DNA from: Actinomycetota bacterium
Lineage (GTDB): Bacteria; Actinomycetota; Actinomycetes; Streptosporangiales; Streptosporangiaceae
DNA length: 5,246 nucleotides
Direction: 5' to 3'
Assembly (NCBI GenBank): GCA_003541285.1
Contig: DPMS01000857.1
Span: 1-5,246 of the forward strand
Each line of letters begins with the position of its first letter. Within the stretch, counting starts at the first letter, position 1. The position numbers were made by a program, and so were the translations under genes. Below are positions 1 through 5,241 of this stretch, piece by piece. Under the pieces are notes generated by a model, which worked only from the letters and a program-made list of their open reading frames with translations, did no database searches and had not been told where the DNA came from.

Positions 1-348
1 TTCGTCACTCCCTGGCTCGCCATCGTCATCATCGACTTCTGGGGGCTGAACCGCGGCGCCGCCGGCTACCCGGACACCGCCGAGTTCTACAAGCGCAACG
101 GTGCCTTCGGGACGATCCGCTGGGCGGGCCTGCTGTCGTTCCTCATCGGTGTGGCGGTCTCGGTGCCGTTCATGGCCACGGTCCTCTACACAGGGCCGAT
201 TGGGAAGGCCATGGGCGGCGCGGACATCAGCTACGGCATCAGCGCCATCGTGGCCGGCGCCATCTACTACGTGTGGGGCAGGCAACTGACGCGCACCCGG
301 CGAGCCGCCGCGGTCGCCAGCGCGGTCGCCAGTTCTGCGGCGCAGTGA
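1..348 (+). CDS. NCS1-family permease (purine/cytosine/allantoin type), C-terminal part
   Basis: Only the last 115 codons are present; the gene enters the window from the left in frame 1 and stops with TGA at 346-348. The visible protein has a hydrophobic stretch (about residues 2-16), a loop with NRGAAGYPDTAEFY, a second membrane segment (about 44-63), then GGADISYGISAIVAGAIYY (72-90), a third membrane segment, and a basic, Ala-rich cytoplasmic tail. The GADIS-Y-(V/I)-(G/S)...VAG..YY pattern is characteristic of the last helices of NCS1 nucleobase:cation symporters, which import purines, cytosine, uracil, allantoin or hydantoins across the inner membrane. The substrate cannot be read from this end of the protein, because the binding-site helices lie upstream. 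It converges on the decarboxylase gene and is separated from it by a strong hairpin. It may belong functionally with the formamidase and hydrolase, but that is inference. The family call is fairly secure. Confidence 0.85.
   Translation, partial: FVTPWLAIVIIDFWGLNRGAAGYPDTAEFYKRNGAFGTIRWAGLLSFLIGVAVSVPFMATVLYTGPIGKAMGGADISYGISAIVAGAIYYVWGRQLTRTRRAAAVASAVASSAAQ
309..332 (+). repeat. Perfect 12-bp tandem duplication in permease tail
   Basis: CGCGGTCGCCAG occurs twice back to back (309-320 and 321-332). It is in frame with the permease and encodes Ala-Val-Ala-Ser twice (residues 104-111) in the disordered C-terminal tail just before the stop. The unit length is a multiple of three, so the reading frame is kept. 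It is probably a replication-slippage product with little functional effect. Confidence 0.6.
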
Positions 349-354
349 AGCAGG

Positions 355-394
355 CCCTGGGCTGGCCAGCCGGCACCGGCCGGCCAGCCCAGGG
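355..394. terminator. Strong GC-rich hairpin, probable bidirectional terminator
   Basis: The arms CCCTGGGCTGGCC (355-367) and GGCCAGCCCAGGG (382-394) are perfectly complementary over 13 bp. After one A/C mismatch (368/381) the stem continues with GCC pairing GGC (369-371 with 378-380) and one more possible pair, leaving a 4-6 base apex. It starts six bases after the permease stop and lies in the convergent gap before the decarboxylase stop at 456. There is no T-tract on either strand, which is common for actinobacterial terminator-like hairpins. Position and symmetry suggest it serves both converging transcripts. A role as a transcript-end stabiliser is equally compatible. Confidence 0.6.
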
Positions 395-421
395 ATGCCG
401 GAGCCGGCCGGTGAACTGCGC

Positions 422-468
422 CCCCGGCTCAGCGCCGGTGGGCGGCATCCCCGGCTCAGCCCACCGGC
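422..468 (-). repeat. Direct repeat plus hairpin around the decarboxylase stop codon
   Basis: CCCCGGCTCAGC is present twice in direct orientation (422-433 and 449-460). The second copy contains the decarboxylase stop codon (456-458 on the + strand, TGA on the - strand). In addition GCCGGTGGG (434-442) and CCCACCGGC (460-468) form a 9-bp inverted repeat with a 17-base loop that encloses the stop. On the - strand transcript this is a possible weak transcript-end hairpin ahead of the stronger one at 355-394. Its function is uncertain; it could be a remnant of a small local duplication. Confidence 0.3.
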
Positions 469-2126
469 GGGGCAGCGACCTGCACTTCGAGCACGGCAGG
501 CCGGGCAGCCGCCAGCGCCTCACGGACGGCGGCCCCTACCTCCGGCAGGTGTTCCACCCGGATGGCGGCTGCACCGAACCCCCGCGCGACCGACACCAGA
601 TCCACGCTGGGATCGGTGATGTGCATCCCCACACGGGGGGCGGCCCCGGCGGACGGCCCGCGCATCTCGGCCAGGAACCGCTGCAGGATCAGGTAGCCGC
701 GGTTGTTCATGACCACCGCCACGACCGGGAGGTTCTCCCGTACCGCCGTCCACAGTGCCTGCGGCGAGTAGAGGAAGGAGCCATCCCCCACCACGGCCAC
801 CACCGGTTCGCGGTCCCGCCCCAGCGAGACCCCCATGGCCGCGGGAAGCCCCCACCCCAGGCCACCGCCACGCGAGTACAGAAACCGGTCCGGAGTCCGG
901 ACCTGGTGGAAGGCCCGGACATAGGGATCGTTGGTGACTCCCTCATCGACCACCATGGTCTCGGGCGGGAGCGCCGCCAGCAGCGCCTGGACGGCTGGCA
1001 GCGGATGCATGCGCCCTTCCTCGTCGGGACGGGCGGCCCGGGCACGCTCACGGATCCCGGCGAGACGCTCATCTGCCTGTGCCGCGGCAGTGCGGATCAG
1101 TTCCCTGGTTTCCATTTCGTCCACCCCGGAGAGCAGCGGTATGAGCGCTTCCAGGGTGGCCCGGGGATCGCCCACCAGGCCCAGCGACGTCGGGTGGGTC
1201 CGCCCGAGATCTTGCGCTGCCGGGGAGAGATGGAGGAGCCGGAGGTCCGGCGGTACCGGCCAGGTGCCGGTGTATCCGAAGGTCATGAACGCGCGCGAGC
1301 CGATGACAAGCATCGTGTGGAACTCGGCCAGGAGCGCACGCATCTGCCCCGCGTCGGCGGGAAGCGCGCCAGCCCACAGCGGGTGAGCGGTTGGGAAAAC
1401 CAGCCTGGAATGCATCGCGGGCCCGTAGACGCGGCAGCCCAGCCGCTCGGCCATCGTGACGAGCGCGCCGGCCGCCCCGGAGTGGGCCACCTCGTCACCG
1501 GCGACCACCGCGAAGCGTGCCCGCGGGGTGGCCAGGATGGCCGAAGCCAGGTCGGCCAGGGCGGCTGGAACAGCTCGCCGCTGGATGTGGGACCGCAGGG
1601 GCACCGTGAAATCGCCTTGCTCCTGCAGGACGTCCATCGGCATCGAAACGAACACCGGCCCGGTGGGTGCAGACGCCGCGTCGTGAAAAGCCCGGCGGAG
1701 TACCGGCCCGAGGTCGGCGGTCCGGTGGACCTCGTGGGCCCACTTCACCAGGCCGGCTGCCATGCCGGTCAGGTTGCCGGACAGGAACGGCTCCGCCAGC
1801 AGGTGACGCCGGTCCTGCTGGCCGGCGGTCACCACCATCGGCGTGCCGGTGGCCCACGAGTTGGACAGGTTGCCCATCGCGTTCCCCAGCCCGGTGGCGG
1901 TGTGGAGATTGAGGAAGGATGGCCGCCCGGTCGCCTGTGCATAACCATCGGCCATGCCAGCGGCCACGGATTCGTGCAAAGCCAGCACGTAATGAAACCG
2001 GTCCTCCCCGGCCAGGGCGTTCATGAGTGGGAGCTCGGTGGTTCCTGGATTCCCGAAAATATGCCGGACGTGCTCTGTCTCCAGGATCTCGAGAAGCACG
2101 CCGGCGCCCGACCGCAATTGACTCAT
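456..2126 (-). CDS. Thiamine-diphosphate-dependent decarboxylase, benzoylformate decarboxylase-like
   Basis: A full-length ThDP enzyme of about 556 residues, typical of the BFD / pyruvate decarboxylase / acetolactate synthase superfamily, presumably cytosolic and decarboxylating a 2-oxo acid to an aldehyde. Numbering from the ATG at 2126: the PYR domain (about 1-165) has FGNPGTTELP with Thr29 at the BFD Ser26 position, the cofactor-activating glutamate Glu52 (ALHES), and NLHTATGLGNAMG with His75 matching BFD His70. A middle domain follows (about 180-335). The PP domain (about 370-545) holds the ThDP/Mg motif GDGS (447-450) ending in NN (474-475). BFD His281 aligns with Phe283, and BFD Ala460 with Ile480, as in pyruvate decarboxylase. 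The substrate is therefore uncertain, although overall similarity is closest to BFD. Start choice: GTG 2150, ATG 2138, ATG 2135 and ATG 2126 are all in frame. I chose 2126 because TATGAT lies exactly 7 bases before it (a leaderless arrangement) and the N-terminus then fits BFD length. A GGTGATC element before ATG 2138 is the main competitor. It is transcribed divergently from the hydrolase. Confidence 0.88.
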   Translation of the reverse strand: MSQLRSGAGVLLEILETEHVRHIFGNPGTTELPLMNALAGEDRFHYVLALHESVAAGMADGYAQATGRPSFLNLHTATGLGNAMGNLSNSWATGTPMVVTAGQQDRRHLLAEPFLSGNLTGMAAGLVKWAHEVHRTADLGPVLRRAFHDAASAPTGPVFVSMPMDVLQEQGDFTVPLRSHIQRRAVPAALADLASAILATPRARFAVVAGDEVAHSGAAGALVTMAERLGCRVYGPAMHSRLVFPTAHPLWAGALPADAGQMRALLAEFHTMLVIGSRAFMTFGYTGTWPVPPDLRLLHLSPAAQDLGRTHPTSLGLVGDPRATLEALIPLLSGVDEMETRELIRTAAAQADERLAGIRERARAARPDEEGRMHPLPAVQALLAALPPETMVVDEGVTNDPYVRAFHQVRTPDRFLYSRGGGLGWGLPAAMGVSLGRDREPVVAVVGDGSFLYSPQALWTAVRENLPVVAVVMNNRGYLILQRFLAEMRGPSAGAAPRVGMHITDPSVDLVSVARGFGAAAIRVEHLPEVGAAVREALAAARPAVLEVQVAAPPVG

Positions 2127-2128
2127 GG

Positions 2129-2159
2129 TCGTCATCATAGCGCCGATCACCGATGACGA
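2129..2159. promoter_or_regulatory. Interrupted 8-bp dyad, candidate operator
   Basis: TCGTCATC (2129-2136) and GATGACGA (2152-2159) are perfect inverted repeats separated by 15 bases. Their centres are 23 bp apart, about two helical turns. The dyad covers the proposed decarboxylase -10 box and start region and lies 40-70 bases upstream of the hydrolase start, a sensible place for a regulator of both divergent units. No regulator gene lies in the window, and an 8-bp dyad can arise by chance, so this is a candidate only. Confidence 0.3.
2134..2139 (-). promoter_or_regulatory. Candidate -10 box (TATGAT) for the decarboxylase
   Basis: Read on the - strand, TATGAT differs from the consensus TATAAT at one base and is followed by seven bases (GACGACC) and then ATG at 2126. 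In actinobacteria this spacing places the transcription start at the A of the start codon, giving a leaderless mRNA. No good -35 hexamer is visible 17-18 bases upstream. If translation instead starts at 2138 or 2150 this box lies inside the coding region and is fortuitous. Confidence 0.35.
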
Positions 2160-2191
2160 TCCTGGCTGCCTGCACTGCTTATCGCCCGGGA

Positions 2192-2196
2192 AAGGA
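2192..2196 (+). promoter_or_regulatory. Ribosome binding site of the alpha/beta hydrolase
   Basis: AAGGA at 2192-2196 is followed by two tandem ATG codons at 2199 and 2202. The spacing is 2 bases to the first ATG, too short for efficient initiation, and 5 bases to the second. This favours 2202 as the true start; the difference is a single methionine. Confidence 0.6.
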
Positions 2197-2201
2197 AAAT
2201 G

Positions 2202-2927
2202 ATGAGCGAGACGTTTGTGCTATTGCATGGATCATGGCACGGCGGATGGGCATGGGAGCCAGCCGCGTGGTGCCTTCGCGAACTCGGTCACACCGCGTAT
2301 GCCCCCACCTACCCGGGGCATTGGCCAGGGGTGAGCCGGGTGGGGATCACCCACGATGACTATGTGGCCGCGGTGACCGGCTTCATCGAGAGAAGAGAAT
2401 TGCGGGATGTTGTTCTCGTGGGGCACAGTTTCGGCGGTTCCGTTGTCAGCCGGGTCTCCCAGAAGATACCCGAACGGCTCAAACGCCTGGTGTTTCACAC
2501 CGCCTTTGTGGTGGCGGATGGCACCAGTGTCAATGACAACATCGATCCCGCGCAGACCGCCTTGTTCGCTCAGTCAGCCAGCGCGAGCCCCGACAATACC
2601 GTTGAGTGTCCCTGGGAGGTGTTCCGCGACCTCTTCATCCAGGACGCGCCGGTGGAGGAAGCCAGGTCCGTCTGGGAACGGCTGGTGCCGCAGCCGTTCC
2701 AGCCATGGGACGCCAAGCTGGACCTCGCGGAGTTCTACCGTGCCGGGCTGCCCAGGAGCTACATCGCCGTGAGCCAGGACCGGGCGCTGCCGGAGGGAGC
2801 ATGGCATCCGGGCATGTCGTCCCGGCTGGGCAGATGCAAGATCGTCGAGATGGCGGGCAGCCACGAGGTGATGTTCACACGGCCGGCCGAACTTGCGCGC
2901 AAGCTCACCGAAGCTGCTAACGACTGA
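2202..2927 (+). CDS. Alpha/beta hydrolase, plant-type methylesterase / EstC-like
   Basis: A compact alpha/beta hydrolase of 241 residues, probably cytosolic, with no signal peptide. Residues below are counted from the first ATG at 2199. The N-terminal LLHGSWHGGWAWEP (8-21) is the oxyanion-hole loop typical of the hydroxynitrile lyase / salicylate-methylesterase group. The nucleophile elbow GHSFGG has Ser77, Asp194 (SQDRALPEG) fits the acid, and His222 (GSHEVMFTRP) completes the triad. Gly follows the loop His where hydroxynitrile lyases have Thr, and Glu follows the catalytic His where they have Lys. It should therefore be a hydrolase (ester or amide) rather than a cyanohydrin lyase. The natural substrate is unknown. 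The first 30 or so codons include many A/T-ending ones (CTA, GGA, TCA, GCA, CTT), and tandem AGA AGA occurs near residue 65, whereas the second half is strongly GC3-rich. It is the first gene of a two-gene unit with the formamidase and is divergent from the decarboxylase. Confidence 0.85.
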   Translation: MSETFVLLHGSWHGGWAWEPAAWCLRELGHTAYAPTYPGHWPGVSRVGITHDDYVAAVTGFIERRELRDVVLVGHSFGGSVVSRVSQKIPERLKRLVFHTAFVVADGTSVNDNIDPAQTALFAQSASASPDNTVECPWEVFRDLFIQDAPVEEARSVWERLVPQPFQPWDAKLDLAEFYRAGLPRSYIAVSQDRALPEGAWHPGMSSRLGRCKIVEMAGSHEVMFTRPAELARKLTEAAND

Positions 2928-2932
2928 GGAGG
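2927..2932 (+). promoter_or_regulatory. Ribosome binding site of the formamidase
   Basis: AGGAGG overlaps the last base of the hydrolase stop codon (TGA, 2925-2927) and precedes ATG 2937 by four bases. A near-perfect Shine-Dalgarno sequence directly on the upstream stop supports co-transcription and probable translational coupling of the two genes, and fixes the formamidase start. Confidence 0.8.
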
Positions 2933-2936
2933 CGGC

Positions 2937-4037
2937 ATGGCCATCCACGAGATCAGGATAGACCCGGGCCAGCCGCTCGCCGGGCAGCCGGGCACGGGAC
3001 ACAACCGATGGCACCCGGGAATCACGCCGGTGATCTGGGCCGAGCCGGGAGACGAGGTGGTGATGGAGACCCGCGACGCGGTGGACGGCCAGATCGGCGA
3101 GGGGTCGGTGGCGGCCGACATTCCCGGCGTCGACATCAGCGTGGTGCACCCGCTGACCGGCCCTGTGCACGTGGCCGGGGCAGAGCCGGGCGACCTGCTG
3201 GTGGTGGACATCCTGGATGTCACCACCGGGGCCTTCGGCTACACCATGCAGTCGCCAGGGTTCGGGTTCCTCCGGGATGACTTCCCCGAACCGTTCCTGG
3301 CGCGGTGGCAGATCGAGGGGGGATTCGCGGTCTCGGCCGAGGTTCCGGGCGTGCGGATCCAGGGACAGCCGTTCATGGGCACGATGGGGGTGGCGCCATC
3401 ACACGAACTCCGCGCCCGGATCACCGCCAGGGAGCGTGACCTCGCCGCGGCGGGAGGCATGGTTGACCTCCCCGAACCGCAGGGCGCGGTCCCTGCCGGA
3501 CCGCCGGTCAGCGCCGAGGGCCTGCGCACCATACCGCCGCGGGAGAACGCAGGGAATGTCGACATCAAGCAGCTCACAGCGGGCACGCGCCTGCTGATCC
3601 CGGTCTGGGTACCCGGCGCTCTCTTCTCGGCCGGTGATGCCCACTTCGCCCAGGGCGACTGCGAGACATGCGGCCAGGCGATCGAGGTCCGTGGCACGCT
3701 CCACGCCCAGTTCGGCCTCAGGAAGGGCCAGGCCACGGCCCATCAGATCGATCAGCCGCAATTCGAGCGGGCAGCGCCGTCGCCTGCGCCCGGCCCGTAC
3801 TTCGCGACCACCGGGACCTGCGTGCACCGCGACGGGCGCAACGGGTCAGAGGACATCACCCTGGCCGCCCGCAACGCACTCCGCGCCATGATCGATCATC
3901 TGGTATCGGGCTACGGCTACACCCGGCAGCAGGCCTATGTCATCTGCAGCGTGGCGGTAGATCTGAAGATCAGCCAGGTGGTTGACGTTCCCAACGTGCT
4001 GGTCTCCGCGTTCTTGCCGCTGGATATCTTCGGGTGA
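2937..4037 (+). CDS. Formamidase/acetamidase (FmdA/AmdA family)
   Basis: A complete 366-residue member of the FmdA/AmdA family, cytosolic enzymes that hydrolyse short amides such as formamide or acetamide to the carboxylate and ammonia. Family landmarks are in order: a His/Trp-containing start (GHNRWHPGITPV), GPVHVAGAEPGDLLVVDILD (75-94), FMGTMGVAP (146-154), ENAGNVDIKQLTAGTRLLIPV (203-223), GDAHFAQGD (233-241), AIEVRG (248-253), and the C-terminal block GYGYTRQQAYVICSVAVDLKISQVVDVPN (325-353). Length is slightly below the roughly 400 residues of methylotroph FmdA. After GDAHFAQGD the usual Gly is Cys242, giving a Cys-Glu-Thr-Cys pair (242-245). The acyl specificity cannot be read from sequence. 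It is coupled to the upstream hydrolase, so the hydrolase product may feed it, or both may act in nitrogen scavenging. The family call is secure and the exact amide is not. Confidence 0.92.
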   Translation: MAIHEIRIDPGQPLAGQPGTGHNRWHPGITPVIWAEPGDEVVMETRDAVDGQIGEGSVAADIPGVDISVVHPLTGPVHVAGAEPGDLLVVDILDVTTGAFGYTMQSPGFGFLRDDFPEPFLARWQIEGGFAVSAEVPGVRIQGQPFMGTMGVAPSHELRARITARERDLAAAGGMVDLPEPQGAVPAGPPVSAEGLRTIPPRENAGNVDIKQLTAGTRLLIPVWVPGALFSAGDAHFAQGDCETCGQAIEVRGTLHAQFGLRKGQATAHQIDQPQFERAAPSPAPGPYFATTGTCVHRDGRNGSEDITLAARNALRAMIDHLVSGYGYTRQQAYVICSVAVDLKISQVVDVPNVLVSAFLPLDIFG

Positions 4038-4206
4038 CGGCAGGCGCGGGACCCGGCCACGGTGGACGCCTCCGGCGGCGGCGATGGCGAGCTTCGGCGG
4101 CGGGTACGCCGTCCCGGTGCTCGAACCGCCCGGCTGACTGGCCGGCCTCGACGCCCTTTACTGGGGCGACATCCACACCCGGAGCCGGCCGCCGCCCCCG
4201 TCCGGC
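4038..4206. other. Convergent gap; possible short coding relic
   Basis: The 169 bases between the formamidase and methyltransferase stops hold no intact gene. One + strand frame reads MASFGGGYAVPVLEPPG then TGA (4087-4137), and the same frame continues after the stop with LAGLDALYWGDIHTRS (4138-4185). The YWGD(I/L)H string resembles the start of DUF3604/PHP-like metal-dependent proteins, so this could be a decayed gene end. Without homologues this is only suggestive. A small CGGCG-GGTA-CGCCG hairpin lies at 4098-4111. Confidence 0.15.
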
Positions 4207-4208
4207 TC
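4182..4208. terminator. Weak hairpin at the methyltransferase stop
   Basis: GAGCCGG (4182-4188) pairs with CCGGCTC (4202-4208), giving a 7-bp GC stem with a 13-base loop; the right arm overlaps the methyltransferase stop codon. There is no T-tract. It could help end either converging transcript. Confidence 0.3.
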
Positions 4209-5055
4209 AGGCCTTGCGGCCCAGGCCGCCCCACAGGGCGGCCGTGGTCTGGGCCTCGGCCTGCCCGGCTGGGCGCCACTCCGGCGCCCGCACCAGGCCC
4301 GGCTCGACCATTTCCAGGCCGTCGAAGAACCGGGCCACCTCATCGCGGCGGCGGAAGGTGACCTGCTCGGCCTGCATCTGGTTCTGCCGCTGCTGTGCGT
4401 TGGCCATCGCGTCGGCGTCGATGTCGGCAGCCGGATGTGACAGCGCCAGGTAACTGCCCTCCGGCGCGGCGCTCATCAGGCTGGTCACGATCCCCAGCGG
4501 GTCGTCCGCGTCACTGATCAGGTGCATGACCCCCATCAGCATGACCGCCATCGGCTGGGAGAAGTCCAGCGTATCCGCCGCCTGCTCCAGGATCGGCCGG
4601 GGGTCGCGCAGGTCCGCGTCGAGGTAACTGGTGATCCCGGCCGGGCCGCTGGTCAGCAGCGCCCTGGCGTGGGCGAGCACGATCGGGTCGTTGTCGACGT
4701 ACACCACCCGCGCGCCGGGTATGACCGACTGAGCCACCTCATGGGTGTTGCTCGCGGCGGGTATTCCGGTGCCGAGGTCGAGGAACTGCCTGATGCCGGC
4801 CTCGTCCGCCAGGTAGCGCACCATCCGGGTCAGCAGCGCGCGGTTGGCGCGGACGGTGGTGATGACGCCAGGGTATGCCTGGATCACCGCGTCCCCGGCC
4901 GCCCGGTCGGCGGCGTAGTTATCCTTGCCGCCGAGCCAGTAGTCATACACCCGGGCGATGTGCGCGACGCCAGTGTCGAGCGGGGACTGCGCCCCGTCAG
5001 CCTGGCCGTTGGCTGGGCTACCGGGCTCTGGTGCGGCTGGGCCGGGCTTAGGCAT
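4207..5055 (-). CDS. SAM-dependent methyltransferase, DUF574 / Methyltransf_19 family
   Basis: A 282-residue protein from ATG 5055, the usual length for this actinomycete-enriched family. Landmarks: a Pro/Gly/Ala-rich leader (1-25), ARVYDYWLGGKDNYAADRAAG (34-54, the family signature), VRANRALLTRMVRYLADEAGIRQFLDLGTGIP (68-99) with SAM-binding motif I at 91-99, YVDNDPIVLAHARALL (119-134) with the ribose-binding acidic Asp121, a DADLRDP segment (146-152), and GVMHLI (175-180). The fold is a class I Rossmann methyltransferase; substrates of this family are largely unknown. The in-frame extension to 5166 was not used, because ATG 5055 has a good Shine-Dalgarno (AAGGA, 7-base spacer) and the extra 37 residues look non-conserved. 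A TATCTT at 5084-5089 on the - strand could be a -10 box but lacks a recognisable -35. It is convergent with the formamidase, so probably a separate transcription unit. Confidence 0.9.
   Translation of the reverse strand: MPKPGPAAPEPGSPANGQADGAQSPLDTGVAHIARVYDYWLGGKDNYAADRAAGDAVIQAYPGVITTVRANRALLTRMVRYLADEAGIRQFLDLGTGIPAASNTHEVAQSVIPGARVVYVDNDPIVLAHARALLTSGPAGITSYLDADLRDPRPILEQAADTLDFSQPMAVMLMGVMHLISDADDPLGIVTSLMSAAPEGSYLALSHPAADIDADAMANAQQRQNQMQAEQVTFRRRDEVARFFDGLEMVEPGLVRAPEWRPAGQAEAQTTAALWGGLGRKA
4224..4243. terminator. Perfect 8-bp hairpin with tetraloop inside the methyltransferase 3' end
   Basis: GGCCGCCC (4224-4231), loop CACA, GGGCGGCC (4236-4243). It falls within the last codons of the methyltransferase and about 190 bases downstream of the formamidase stop, where it could end read-through of the + strand transcript. 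The location in coding sequence makes coincidence possible. Confidence 0.3.
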
Positions 5056-5062
5056 CAAGGTG

Positions 5063-5067
5063 TCCTT
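5063..5067 (-). promoter_or_regulatory. Ribosome binding site deciding the methyltransferase start
   Basis: On the - strand AAGGA is followed by a seven-base spacer (CACCTTG) and ATG at 5055. This is the best initiation signal upstream of the conserved domain and is the reason for choosing 5055 over the in-frame upstream candidate at 5166. Confidence 0.7.
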
Positions 5068-5220
5068 CCGGGGTTCTGCGTCCAAGATATGCCCTCGGCC
5101 AGCCGTTCGGACCCGTTGCGCCGTATGAATGGGATCCGGCCTTGCCTGCCACGCGACCGAGGGCACCGCGGAAAGGCGCCCACCTGGCTGGCGGCCGACC
5201 GCCTATGGATCAGGACAAGA

Positions 5221-5241
5221 TCAATCTGGGTGGCAGATTGA
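5221..5241. promoter_or_regulatory. Perfect 8-bp palindrome upstream of the methyltransferase
   Basis: TCAATCTG (5221-5228), GGTGG, CAGATTGA (5234-5241) form a 21-bp dyad with a five-base centre, noticeably less GC-rich than its surroundings. It lies about 165 bases upstream of the methyltransferase start. It may be an operator for a dimeric regulator, or a hairpin belonging to a gene beyond the window edge. The remaining sequence from 5056 to 5220 shows no gene. Confidence 0.35.

Noticed and set aside
2118..2123. TTGACT as a -35 box for the + strand hydrolase
   Set aside because: No acceptable -10 hexamer lies 16-19 bases downstream, and the element is within the decarboxylase coding region.
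273..2156. A 627-codon open frame on the + strand antisense to the decarboxylase
   Set aside because: Its product is a Gly/Arg/Pro/His-rich composition without recognisable motifs, as expected opposite a high-GC gene. The opposite strand encodes a clear ThDP enzyme throughout.
2202..4037. Cyanogenic route: hydroxynitrile lyase followed by formamidase acting on cyanide-derived formamide
   Set aside because: The hydrolase lacks the Thr after the loop His and the Lys after the catalytic His that mark hydroxynitrile lyases, and there is no cyanide hydratase in the window.
5056..5166. N-terminal extension of the methyltransferase to an upstream start at 5166
   Set aside because: ATG 5055 has a proper Shine-Dalgarno and gives the normal family length; the extra residues resemble translated non-coding sequence.
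4522..5241. A 239-codon open frame on the + strand opposite the methyltransferase
   Set aside because: It is antisense to a well-supported DUF574 gene, has shadow-type composition, and crosses the upstream non-coding region.
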